From contig JAJGQC010000726.1 of NCBI GenBank assembly GCA_021014325.1, positions 62,001 through 126,000 of the forward strand: a DNA stretch of 64,000 bases, read 5' to 3'. The position numbers and the translations under genes are program-made. Below the pieces are notes generated by a model. That model was not told the origin of the DNA and searched no databases. It saw nothing but the letters and a program-made list of their open reading frames with translations. Source of the stretch: Plazaster borealis. Its lineage: Eukaryota; Echinodermata; Asteroidea; Forcipulatida; Labidiasteridae. Shown one piece after another: positions 1 through 11,639 of the stretch (position 1 is the stretch's first letter; the number at the start of each line of letters is the position of its first letter).

Positions 1-2128
1 TTTTTTCAAGATTGATGCTCGGACGTTTGGAAATTTACACAGGTGTAGGGGTGTTTATGGTAACTTGACGGGCCTTGGGACACCCCATGTCAAATTAAGC
101 AGAGGGTAAAAGTTTAGGAGTCAATGGGTAATTGTCTCTATCAAAAATCTATTAGATTGTAAGTATTCTTAAAGTATTTTGGCATATTGACTCAGGGCTC
201 GAATTTGGGGTAAAAACCCACAAGACCGCGGGGCTTGTATGTAGCTCAAAATATTGACTGGACCAGAATTTTGTACACAAGACTTGAATTGAAATGAGAA
301 GAAAAAATGCCTACACAGTTTAATTTGTTTTGAATTTGAAAAAAGCACAAAGAGAAGATTTATCTCATTTGTATTATGGGTAAGTAGGCCTATTCTTCAA
401 TAATCAACAGAATTATATATACATTGTAAGAATGAAAGTCAACATTTAAACACAACACAAGACTGCCGGACTTGTTCGGTCATGAGTTTACTGGCCCGAT
501 GCTAAAATCACTGGCCTCGAGCCTGCGGTCCAGTGTAACATTCGAGCCCTGTGACTATTGAGCATAATTTTGCACTGTTAGGCCACAGGTTGGACCCCTC
601 CTCTCTCCGTTGATAAAATGCGATGGAGTCCAAGATATAAAAGTCCTGTATAACAAAATATTTTCATAACTGATGGAGGAAGCTGAAGCTTTCTTCACAT
701 CCGTATATCCCGGTGAATTCCAAGAATGCTGGATTCAGAATTGTGAATTTTATCCTTGGATGACATTATTTTTGATATTAAAATGGAAATTCTTTATTGT
801 AACTTTCAGTACTGACTCTGTACGTGTACATGAAAATTTGCACGAACGTGCGTCCACGATATTCATAGCAAGTCCGTCACATTCAGTGTAGGGTCATTCG
901 ATCCATTTATCTCACGAACATGCAGTCGTATGTACAAAAGGCAAAATACTAGGTGTACTGAAGTGAAAAATCTGACCATGATGGAGGAAAGAATCCCACA
1001 TATTTTTCTCACACAAGTAGACTGGATATAAAGTATTATTGAGAAAAATTGTAAATCTGTCAGTAATGTCCCATACTGTCAAATAACTATTTGAAAAAGG
1101 CGTTTTATTTTGCCTTTTTTACAAGCAGACCCATATTCAGACCCCTGACAAATACCCATCAAAGGTGTGATTGGTCTATCCTTATATCAGACCACGCATG
1201 CACCTAGTTTATAACCAAATGTAATATAAAAGCAATCAAACATTTCAAATGGGGAAAACTGGGGTAAAAACGCCTGATTTTAAAGTTTTTACAAAATATC
1301 TCAGTATTGCTTGGAGATACTAGGAAATAAATGTATTTATTAATGCAATAGGCCTACATACAAGACGTACATATGTATGCATCTCCTCTATTGTGTGGAA
1401 ATATAAACTCATTGTAATTATACTGATAAGGGGATATTTTTCACCCTTTTGCGGAGGAAGTTTGGCGGGCGTTTTTACCCAGGTGTGGGGGTAGAAACGC
1501 CTGCCCACATTTTTTTTTGTAAAGTTGGCTTTACCAGATATTTTCCCATAGTATTTAAAATTTATAAATTTATAATTTTTAAAAATACTCAGGGAATACA
1601 TCAAATACAAACAAATTTTCAAACACAGCTGGTTAACTACAAACTCAATCAATTAAAACAGGTATTCTTATGTAGAGGGAAGTTGAACATTAGCGGACAT
1701 ACATGTAATTCGCACACAACAAGTTTGTACGCTTATGGCTGACCAACATTGCAAAGTCTAAACTAAGAACACCCATAGCTCCAGCAAGGGTCTACTGGTC
1801 CAAAGACACCACCCCAGAAGCTCTTGATCAATGAAATGTTTTAAAGACTCAAGATAGACCAAACACAAACATACAATCCCTGTAGATGTTATTGTACCTA
1901 TGGGTCTACCTAGTTTAAATCAGATAAAGTAAACAAATAAAAAAAAATAAATAAATAAATAGATAAGACCCCTTAAACAATTTAGCTGTGACCCGTTTTT
2001 CGTCCCTTACAGTATTGTATTGGCGAGCAAATATTGAAATTAATTTTTGAAATTTAATCATTTTTAAAATTATAGTGCTACATGTATTTACTCTTCTTAA
2101 TATCAATAATCAAATAACACATATTGAA
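1..2128. other. No gene seen; diverged dispersed repeat
   Basis: Only short reading frames without recognisable domains. About 665-850 is a diverged inverse copy of 9065-9235, so both belong to a dispersed repeat. The short ORF starting at 673 falls inside it and is probably not a gene. Confidence 0.4.
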
Positions 2129-2228
2129 CAAATTTGACGTTTTTTCCTTCAAAAAGCTTTAAACCCAGGACGTCAGAGCAGTGCAACAGATTCTGGCTCC
2201 CTACCAAGGATGTCCGTCGGACAACGAC

Positions 2229-2530
2229 AGCCAGACAACTCGATGGGTCAGACAACTGGATGGGTCAGACAACTGGATGGGTCAGACAACTGGACGGGTC
2301 AGACAACTGGACGGGTCAGACAACTGGATGGGTCAGACAACTGGATGGGTCAGACAACTGGATGGGTCAGACAACTGGATGGGTCAGACAACTGGATGGG
2401 TCAGACAACTGGATGGGTCAGACAACTCGATGGGTCAGACAACTCGATGGGTCAGACAACTCGATGGGTCAGACAACTCGATGGGTCAGACAATTCGATG
2501 GGTCAGACAACTCGATGGGTTGTATGTTCA
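2229..2530 (+). repeat. 17-bp minisatellite
   Basis: About 17 tandem copies of CAGACAACTGGATGGGT. The 5' block mostly has CTGGATGGG, with two CTGGACGGG units; the 3' block has CTCGATGGG, with a sharp switch near 2425, so each block has been homogenised separately. All three forward frames are open across it only because the unit has no stop in any frame. Confidence 0.92.
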
Positions 2531-2884
2531 ACCGTAAGACAAGTTGACTTTTGATCAGACAACTCGATGGATGGAGTTAAAATCTTCATGGTAGAAGATT
2601 TGTATGACACCGGCATGCAGCTGACGACTCACAGAGTCGTTTGGCACGGGGGACGAGGGTACTGTAACTGGGCACTGGCATCCCACAGGGGTGGGGGACA
2701 AATGCACCTGCGCCTGGTTGGGGGGATGGGGGGCACATGCATTATCCGGCCCAAGAGAAGGCCAATGGAATACTTGTCTGAAGTTCACGCAAAAATTGTA
2801 GAAACACAGAATTTATTCAGGAAATTTGTGTAAACATTGTCACGTGTTGTCAATGACACTAAAAAAAAAAGAGAGATCAGTCAT

Positions 2885-3000
2885 TCACTCGTCGACTTGT
2901 CTTGGCACTCTGTCCGGTTGTCTTGTCTCACTGACGACTTGTTAAGCTGTCGAGTTGTCTGACAGGTCGAGTTGTCACAAGAACGAGTTGTCTGTCTCCC
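2885..3000 (-). repeat. Degenerate inverted copies of the minisatellite unit
   Basis: Pieces such as CGAGTTGTCTGACAGG and CGAGTTGTC are reverse complements of the unit at 2229-2530. They lie about 320 bases beyond the array in opposite orientation and suggest the arms of an inverted-repeat element. Confidence 0.45.
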
Positions 3001-3522
3001 CTACCAACAACAAGGGCTGTTTGCACGCACTGAGACTGAGAGTGTACATGTATGCTCATGTCATATGTACACAGTGGCCCTGCTCTGGGTATTTAAAGCT
3101 TCTCTACAAATACAATGCAAACAAAATTTTAACTAATATTTGTTAATATTTTTACCTGATTTGAGAAGCTAAAATTCTGTTAATAATCTTCATGTCCATA
3201 ACTACACTTTTGATGGGTCCAAAAATGACAAACATGTGACCCGCTCTGCAAATAAAAGGCCCGTAAGTCGTGCTATGCCTTTTCACGTTATGGGCTCATC
3301 AATGTTGAAAAGGTGACAAATTCTTCCTTGGTGTTGTATTTTTTTAATTCTATTTTTGACATCCTTCATATCCACACTTTCATAACTTGTAAGATTGGAT
3401 GTTTATTTTGATCAAAAAGATGAAAAAATTGTGTTTTGTGGACATTTTGTTCATGTTTTTTTTCTTTCAGTGTCCGTGGATTCCGTTGAAAGTTGCGTCT
3501 TTTTACACATCTGGCAGGACAT

Positions 3523-3553
3523 TAACCCTAACCCCCATTAACCCTAACCCTCC
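3523..3553. repeat. Short telomere-like CCCTAA tract
   Basis: Two doublets of TAACCCTAACCC separated by a few bases. Too short to be more than an interstitial relic. The rest of 3150-3900 shows nothing I can identify. Confidence 0.4.
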
Positions 3554-3918
3554 ACATACCCAGCCAAATACAACAGAATGCAACACAGTTGAAATGAGAA
3601 CCATGCCAAATGCAACAAAATACAACAAGGGATTTTGTTGCATTGTGCAGGCATGTTGTTTGTGTTAGGACTGAGCAAGGGGGTTTGCCCTGCTAAATGC
3701 AACAGTATGCACATATTATAAAGTTGGTATCATCTAAAAGCTGAGGACATTGGCTTTTTATTTGTAGACATAGAAAAGGTTAAAGGTCAAATGCAAAAGC
3801 AAGGAAGGTAATTTTCTGACATGAAGACAAACAGCGCTTGTAACTAGGGCGTGAATCTTTTCTGTGATGTGTACGCAGTGTACTGTGGTGCACCGATTGG
3901 TCAATGCACGCATTATCA

Positions 3919-4127
3919 AGCTTGCGCATGCGCTTTGAATGGGATTCGTTGTTTATTCACTGTCAGGTGACTGTCATGTGACTGTTTATAATGTTATTAA
4001 TGTGCGTGTCATGCAAAAACACAGCTTGCGCATGCGCTGTGAATGGAATTCCTTGTTTATTCACTGTCAGGTGGCAGTCATGTGACTGTTTATAAGGAGA
4101 ATGTGCGTGCCACGCAAAAACACAGCG
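3919..4127 (+). promoter_or_regulatory. Duplicated promoter-like block
   Basis: A ~104-base unit occurs twice in tandem. Each begins AGCTTGCGCATGCGC (an NRF1-like palindrome core) and ends with GTGACTGTTTATAA, a TATA-like element. A small ORF begins about 110 bases downstream. The duplication is seen directly; promoter activity is inferred. Confidence 0.35.
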
Positions 4128-4235
4128 CAATACCTGTCAACTGTCTTGTCTTGCTCTGAGCGAAAAGATTTTGATAATTATTTACTATTTTAGCCAACAA
4201 ATTTTATATATTCTTCGTAAATTGTTTGCTTAAGT

Positions 4236-4447
4236 ATGGTTTCAAAGGATCAGTGTCTGGCTGAGGCTTTGAATGATCTCCGTGATGCCAATCTTGTCGG
4301 GAAGAGAGAGACATGGTTGGCTTTGTGGAATATTACTTTGTTAACTTCCGATGTGAAGACGACAATGTGGAATCCGATTCAGAATCTGATTCCACATTGC
4401 TGTCTTTAGCGGAAGATAACAAAGATTTCGACTCTGATCAGAGATGA
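4236..4447 (+). CDS. Possible broken first exon with acidic stretch
   Basis: An ATG at 4236 opens 57 codons (MVSKDQCLAEALNDLRDANL). An overlapping frame from 4313 to 4447 gives a strongly acidic peptide including DNVESDSESDST and EDNKDFDSD. The acidic run is coded by a near-palindrome at about 4369-4397. It may be a frameshifted N-terminus of a transposon protein. I recognise no family. Confidence 0.22.
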
Positions 4448-4709
4448 TGAAAAGGATGGCCCCTTGGTTGTTGTAGCCCCACATTTTCAAAAAGAGACAA
4501 ATTCACTGCATTGACATGATTGGGAAAAAGAGGTTGAACAAAATTTAAAAACCCCAAAGTATCAGACCAAATTAAATAAGAAAATTGCCCCAATTACTCT
4601 CCATGTTTTTAATTGGTTTGGGGGTTTTGGGGTATTTATTTTAATTTAATTTTTTACCCAAAGATTATTTCAAAATTGATTAATCAACTTCAATTTGCAA
4701 TTAGAAGGC

Positions 4710-4875
4710 AAACTGTGTTAGCTGTGCTAGATTTGGGAAAAAATATTGAGGTTTAAAACTTGTGTCATTTTTGTGTTAGCTGTGCTAGATTTGAAATTGA
4801 GGTTTAAAACTTGTGTCATTTTTGTGTTAGCTGTGCTAGATTTGAAATTGAGGTTTAAACTTGTGTCATTTTTGT
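4710..4875 (+). repeat. Three-copy ~52-bp tandem repeat
   Basis: The unit GTGTTAGCTGTGCTAGATTT plus GAGGTTTAAAACTTGTGTC is present three times, the first copy slightly longer. Confidence 0.8.
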
Positions 4876-5009
4876 TTACCAAAACTTGAATTTTTTACCC
4901 CCCAAAACTAGTGTTAATCACGAAATGCGAGCCAACTTCAGAGTTTTATTAAACAGCCCAAACTTTGGTGGAAATAATTAGCTTAAATTTGTTTTTAAAT
5001 GAAAAACAG

Positions 5010-5018
5010 GGCAGGGGA
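5010..5018 (+). other. Left target-site duplication
   Basis: GGCAGGGGA directly before the left terminal repeat, identical to 9009-9017. Confidence 0.85.
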
Positions 5019-5510
5019 TAGTTGCGATAATCGTAACCCTCCTCCCGACGGTCGGAACGACCGGAGAGTTACGAGTTAGACAATGGCAATATGGTGCGAA
5101 ATGTGAAATGTGAAAAAAAAATCGAGACTTGTGACCAGATTTGCCCAATTTTTACCACTTTCAAAAATCATGACCCACATTCCAACAACACGGATTTGAT
5201 CTTGAATGTGTAATGAATCCATTCATAACACTCAAAACATCATTGAAAAAATATTTAGAAGAAAAAAAAGACAAAAACTTACCGGAGACTGAGTGAACAT
5301 GGTGAAGTGCCAAGCGTAGACGAGACGAATACCAGACCACTCTGGAGCAGACTGGATGAACATTTAAACCATGCACTTTTCGACCAATCAGCGTAAACCT
5401 GGGAAAAACAGACTTGGGTGGAGCTTCGGCTGTAACCCGCTAACCGGCTATTCCCACTTCCGGACTCACTGCACTGGTGTGCTTGTTGTATTATTGTCTT
5501 GTACATGTAT

Positions 5511-6360
5511 CCTCGTATCCCCATTATTCGCGCACGTAAGAATTGAAATTGAATTTTGACTTGATTAACAGAATCAAGAACAACTTTTAGCTTTAATTTT
5601 AATTGTCTGATGTCAAAGCCCACCTGAGAGGAGAATTTAAAGCCCGCAGAACATCGTCAAAGCACAACGAAACTCGTCGTCTGCAATCTACCCCGATTTG
5701 TCAAGTTTCGTTTTCCGTCACATGAATTCGCGCACTTGGGCTGGAACGCCACTACGGAGTCGCTATTGTCCCGCCTTTCTTCTAAATGCTTTAGTCCGTG
5801 CGGCAGGGAAGCTGCCGGTTGAAATCGGCAGTGATAATTATTTACGGGAAGGGGTGGTGGGGTTGGCGAGGTGGGAAATGGACTCTGCGCTGTTATCACA
5901 AAGTTGGTAAGCCCCGCGTCCAGTTAAATGCAAACAATTGGTAATTTCTGAAAAAAGGATTATAAGGCGCACGTCCACTTCAACCTTCCGTAGTATTTTG
6001 TACGCCCTCTGTTGTTAAATGAAATTCACGTGGTCTTGTAATTTAAGTATTGAAGTATGGCAGACGATACGCACAGAACTTTCAGTGTTTTTTTTGGGGG
6101 GGGGAGGGGGGTTTAATCGACCATCTTATCTAGCTATGTTTTGTATTTAGTCTAAAAAGGTAAGATTGTATACTACATTTTGTAGTTTATCTAAAATCTT
6201 ACCGGAAAGGCTTTGATTTTCCACATCTTCGCAGGAAATTGTTTATCAGGCTTTATACTTTCATGAAATAAAAAAAATTGAGTCACTGCGTATTGTAAAC
6301 AAAATAATATGCGTCGGGAAAGGTACCTGCGCGAATATTTGTGATGCGCGAAATTGGGGT
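5511..6360. mobile_element. Probable nested insertion in the left arm of the foldback element
   Basis: This segment has no partner in the right arm, where the flanking sequences are joined. Its ends are imperfect inverted repeats (CGTATCCCCATTATTCGCGCA near 5515; reverse complement of CGCGAAATTGGGGTACGG near 6360), and CATGTA is present at both edges. A deletion from the right arm is the alternative. Confidence 0.45.
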
Positions 6361-6997
6361 ACGGCATGTAAAACAACGTACTTGTTACTGTACACTGTAC
6401 ATGTACATCGAACGTGTACGGTGTGTACTGTGTGCACGTGTGTGCATACAATGTATCGGGGCGAATTAGCCACGCATTGTAATATCCGTACATTATGAGT
6501 AGGCATATGGATGTGTGTGTTGTTTATTAGGCTTGCAGGGGGGGCGTCAACCCCCCGCCCCTCTTGTTACGGGCCCGTGTGATCAAGTAATCTAAATAAG
6601 AACCGTTTGTATATATATTTTTTTAAATGTGTGTCATTAGAAGAAATGTAAATATCCATACCAATTCAAGCGTGTTTGCCAATTCCTTGTTTTTGCAAAT
6701 GGATAAGTTGCACATCTGGCTGCAACTAAAATGGCTTGAGAGGCAATCATCTCAAGAACCTAACTGTGAATTTGTACACTTGCATCGTATGTTAGGTACA
6801 AATAGTTGTCACTGGCCGGCAATTTATTAGTTCAAACGATATTTTTGGGGGATGCTTTATCGGTCACACTAAAACATCTTGTACATCTTTTGAAAGTTTC
6901 ACCCCATTGGACTACTTTTTAAAATGGTGTGGAGGACCATCGTCAGTCTTTGACATTTGTTTACCCGTTGTATGAATTGTTTATTTATTTTATCCAT

Positions 6998-7369
6998 TAA
7001 AGGCATCGTACACGTTTGGAAATTGTCAAAGACCAGTGTTCTCACTTGGTGTATCCCAACATATGCATAAAATAACAAGTCTGTGAAAATTAGGGCTCAA
7101 TTGGTCATCGAAGTTGCAAGAAAACGATGAAAGAATAAAGCCCTTGTTGTACAAATTTGTGTGCTTTCAGATAGAATGATAAAAACTTCTTGCAAGAAGT
7201 TTTTATTAATTTAGTGAGAAATTACCTCTTTCTCAAAAACTACGTTACTTCAGAGGGAGTCGTTTCACACAAGTTTTATACTATCAACAGCTCTCTGTTG
7301 CTCGTTACCAAGTCAGTTTTTATGCTAATATATATTTTGAGTAGTACCAAACGTGTACGATGCCTTTAA
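6998..7369. mobile_element. MITE, family 1, full-length copy
   Basis: Terminal inverted repeats TTAAAGGCATCGTACACGTTTGG and its reverse complement; the middle has a hairpin around CTTCTTGCAAGAAG. Other copies: 10350-10550, 13468-13740, 21263-21629, 42812-43149, 58660-59021. Confidence 0.85.
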
Positions 7370-9008
7370 ATAAAAATCTCCCACTTACTTATTCGTGTAA
7401 AGTAAATATCGCAAAGACACCTTATACATGTAGTCTTATTGTTGTTATGTTTTTCCGGTCAAACATATTCATAGTCACTGGTTCTCTTCCCAGGTTTCCA
7501 ATGACAACCGACCCTTTCCATTGATGAATGTGTACACTTTTTTTTTAATGAAATCACTTAATAGTTCGTGTGTGTTTTACCGTTTTTGAATTAAATGAGC
7601 TAGTCACATTTTCCAACTTAACGTTGTGTTCCAGAATCTTATCTGTTGTTTTCAGACCTTAACATTATCGCCCTTACATTTCGTATACTACATAAATACA
7701 TGACTGATAAGTGGATCGAGTCTTGAACAATTACAGACTCTTTACATCCCAGAGCAGAAGCATTTGAAAATTATAATGAAAATAAATTTCTTCAACTCAC
7801 ATGAGGGCCATCCAAAGTTTTAATCAGTTCAACGGTCCAGCATGCATAGAATGACGGGGAGGGGATCGGAGATCACTTTTAACGACTTTATGACTACAAT
7901 GTTTATATTTAAATGATGTGTTTAATTTTTGAAAGAGAAATGTTGATAAATACTATACTATTTCGGGATTGAACTCCTCAAAAGACTAGGACTCTCTTTA
8001 CAACCAGAAAAAAAGTGTTGACAACTTTCGACGGCCCCTCACACGAGAGGGAACGGGGAACTTATATGAGCATTTTGTCAAGGCCTCCCCGGCTTGGACA
8101 CAGAGTAAACAGCGGAGCGACTGCATGGAACGCGCATCATTCGTAACTTTGTTTCTGTGCAACAGTGAGGGGATGATCAAACAACAACGTGCTACATAAT
8201 TATGCCAAATTGGTTGAATCACCTTCACTAAAATATTAATTTAAAAATAATAATAATTTAAAAAGTCATCTATTGTGAGTCTATTGTCTATTGCCGATCA
8301 CATCAGAGCAGAGTAAGTTACAAACTTACCGCCCCCCCCCTGCAAGCCTAATAAACAACACACACATCCATATGCCTACTCATAATGTACAGATATTAAA
8401 ATGCGTGGCTAATTCGCCCCGATACATTGTATGCACACACGTGCACACAGTACACACCGTACACGTTCGATGTACATGTACAGTGTACAGTAACAAGTAC
8501 GTTGTTTTACATGTATGTACATGTACAAGACAATAATACAACAAGCACACCAGTGCAGTGAGTCCGGAAGTGGGAATAGCCGGTTAGCGGGTTACAGCCG
8601 AAGCTCCACCCAAGTCTGTTTTTCCCAGGTTTACGCTGATTGGTCGAAAAGTGCATGGTTTAAATGTTCATCCAGTCTGCTCCAGAGTGGTCTGGTATTC
8701 GTCTCGTCTACGCTTGGCACTTCACCATGTTCACTCAGTCTCCGGTAAGTTTTTGTCTTTTTTTTCTTCTAAATATTTTTTCAATGATGTTTTGAGTGTT
8801 ATGAATGGATTCATTACACATTCAAGATCAAATCCGTGTTGTTGGAATGTGGGTCATGATTTTTGAAAGTGGTAAAAATTGGGCAAATCTGGTCACAAGT
8901 CTCGATTTTTTTTTCACATTTCACATTTCGCACCATATTGCCATTGTCTAACTCGTAACCCTCCGGTCGTTCCGACCGTCGGGAGGAGGGTTACGATTAT
9001 CGCAACTA

Positions 9009-9017
9009 GGCAGGGGA
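9009..9017 (+). other. Right target-site duplication
   Basis: GGCAGGGGA directly after the right terminal repeat, identical to 5010-5018. Confidence 0.85.
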
Positions 9018-11639
9018 AAGGTGTTTTTATTCATTTTTTTCCAAAAAGCGTGCGTGCGAATTTTCACTTACGGAGTCAGTACAGAAAGTTCAATAGAGAC
9101 GTAAATGTCCATTTTAATTTAGTTTGATTTTCAAAAATAATGTCATCTAAGGATAAAATTAACAATTCTGACCCCAGCAGGCATGGAGTTCATGACACAA
9201 CAAGGAATGTGTGAACAAAGTTTCAGCTTCGTCCATCATCAGGTAAAAATATGAAAATATGTTGTTATAATTTTGTTTTCGCAATGTACGGACTACGGGA
9301 CCTTTACCCTAGACTCCGTCACGTTGTATGCAACGGAGGAGTCCAACCCTAGGCTAATGTACAGAGTATGCGCAGCATGGAGTTTGGTTGGGGTGCACTG
9401 CGGCTCGAGCCGAGGCCCGAGGGTTAAATTCTGACAGAAACGTTACAATGTGCCCAGAAAACCCAAAAGCTATACACAAAGTGAGGCAACGAACAGAAAA
9501 GTTTTTGCAGCATGCCTCCAATTTCTAAGGGATTTATTTGATTTTTTGATGGATGTTGGACTTCCTTTCCCTTTTTTTTAATATTCCTCGGTAGAAATTG
9601 GTAGCTGAAACGCTAAATTTTGACCTTTAAAAATGAAAATTCAAGAGCACATTTCACAGCGCCGATGGAAATCTTGCGCAAAGTCGCGCACTCGTGCGCA
9701 AAGTGACTAAAACGGAGTATAGCGAGCAGCGCTGGCAAGACCACGGTAGACCCGAAAATGACTTATTTTTCATGATTTTGACACTTTGTAGCCGTTCAAA
9801 GTGCCTGTGCCTTTCTGTATACGTTCTGTCAACCCTTCCGCTGGACAGGTAAGGATATAATTTGACCTAAATTAAGTGAGATAACTTGGGGGCATGCTGC
9901 GGAAAATTTACCCGAACAGAAAACACGTACAAATAAAAATACAATACCTTACATTTGGAGTGTCACTGTTGTTCTCACCGTGTCAGTGTATTTACTATTT
10001 CCTTCCTCCGTGTCTCTATTGCACTACTGCTGTGTCCGTGTTGCATGTGTCCGCACGTCGTCAAACTCACAACACAGTGGTGACAGTGATTCAGATTCAG
10101 ATACATGTATAACGGACGTGTGTGGTAGCAAGCAAGTCATGACAAGTGAGGAGGCAAGGTTCCATATCTGATAGTAGACTGGTCCCCTGTCAAACCGGAA
10201 GAGGGCGGCAGAGCTGGATTTAACTCGTAGAGTTATCTCCACCATTCATCACTACACTAAAACAAACTCAAATAGCAACCAATGCTAATTGCCTCTTATT
10301 CAAAAATACTAAACAAAGTCTCTCAGCCTCTTATAAACCAATCAGATATATTTTCTTGCAAGAAGTTTTTATTCCTAACTGAAAGCACACAAATTTGTAC
10401 AACAAGGGTGTATTTTCTTTCATCATTTTCTTGCAACTTCGATGACCAATTGAGCCCAAATTTTCACAGGCTTGTTATTTTATGCATATGATGGGATATA
10501 TGAACACTGCATGGTCTTTGACAATTACCAAACGTGTACGATGCCTTTAAACGTTTGGAACTACGTCTTTAATAAACTTGCTCTATTCCCCCGGCTTTGC
10601 TGGTTTATAAATTACTTATTTTAGTCAATAATTTTAAGCATAAGGAACATGTGTGGAGACTTTGAAAATTCTACTGACAACAGTTCACTGAGTGTGGCGC
10701 TGAAGCCTGGGTCACTTTGCCCAAATTAATTTCGGATATTGCCCAAAATCCGAATTATGCATTTTTAGCGTTAGATTTTTCCGATTTTTTTTTCTTCGTA
10801 CGAAATGGATTTAGGGTTTTGTCATCATCGCCGATTCTCATGCCTGGTTTTATAGTCCAAATTTTTGGTATACAAGTGTCGCACAGAGGCAAACAAGGGA
10901 ACAAATGTGGAGAGGGGGGACAAATTCCCCTGGCGGACAGAAAACCCTGGGCGGGGGACACATTTCCCTAGGTGATACTGTCCCCCCCCCCCCCCGGACC
11001 GCTGTGCTAGCACTGAAGGGGGCCCGAAAGTCGCCAGCCGCGTATAGACCTTTCTTTTGTTGATAAACAAACCGCGCTGGTTGGCATGGACGGCCGAATG
11101 TTAGCAAAACATTCAATCGTGTTAACAAATGTTGTGTCCAAATTCAACATTTCTGTAAACTTTCAATCAACCAAAAATACATACCATGATTGGTTGCTTT
11201 ATTTCCAACAAATTCAACACTATTTTTGAATATTTGTGTAACATTATTACAAACTGTGGCTATCTGCTTATGCTTTGCATTTATGGCTTTCCATAGTTTT
11301 CCAACCTCGGTTGGCAAAAACTTGGGCTGTGACGTATCAAAAGAAAGGTCTAATAGTTGGCAGCCGCGAAGTCAGGAAAATAAGGAAATTAGAACACATG
11401 CAGTACAGGGAGGTGAAATTTCTGTCTTGCCCCTTCTGTCTAATTTGAACGAATTATTTTAAAATCTTTCTTTTTCACTACAATTTGTTCATAATTCTTA
11501 AAAGAAATATCACCGACCATACTTTCCTGTAGAATCAGATTATTTGGTTGCCTAATTAGTGACTAATTATCCACCACAATTAAGACCTAATCATTCAGAA
11601 CATAATACACAGCTGTTGAAAAACTTGCACTTACTCCAA
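9018..11639. other. No gene seen; repeat fragments
   Basis: Contains the inverse partner of 665-850 at 9065-9235, a half MITE at 10350-10550 and a C-run near 10981. Reading frames are short and without domains. Confidence 0.4.
10350..10550. mobile_element. MITE family 1, right half only
   Basis: Begins at the central CTTGCAAGAAG and ends CCAAACGTGTACGATGCCTTTAA; the other half is missing. Confidence 0.75.

Larger units (their letters stand above)
5019..9008. mobile_element. 4-kb DNA transposon with ~490-bp terminal inverted repeats and 9-bp target duplication
   Basis: The two ends match as inverted repeats over about 490 bases (5019-5510 and 8517-9008), starting TAGTTGCGATAATCG. The direct repeat GGCAGGGGA flanks both ends exactly (5010-5018, 9009-9017). 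Each end carries an internal GC-rich hairpin (CCGACGGTCGG facing CGACCGG). Long terminal repeats with a 9-bp duplication fit Mutator-like elements, but no transposase is seen, so this is a non-autonomous element. Inverted homology continues inward, 8334-8516 pairing with about 6361-6546, with extra sequence on the left. A MITE lies inside at 6998-7369. Confidence 0.85.

Noticed and set aside
2134..2554. Three overlapping plus-strand reading frames encoding GSDNWMGQTT repeats
   Set aside because: They exist only because the 17-bp minisatellite lacks stop codons in any forward frame; no splice sites, promoter or unique coding sequence supports them.
3523..3553. Telomere or chromosome end
   Set aside because: Only a few CCCTAA units within unique sequence; an interstitial relic at most.
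5279..8866. Matching ~75-residue reading frames on opposite strands (ending TSPCSLSLR, and LNVHPVCSRVV)
   Set aside because: They are the two arms of the foldback transposon, so their identity reflects the inverted repeat and not protein conservation.
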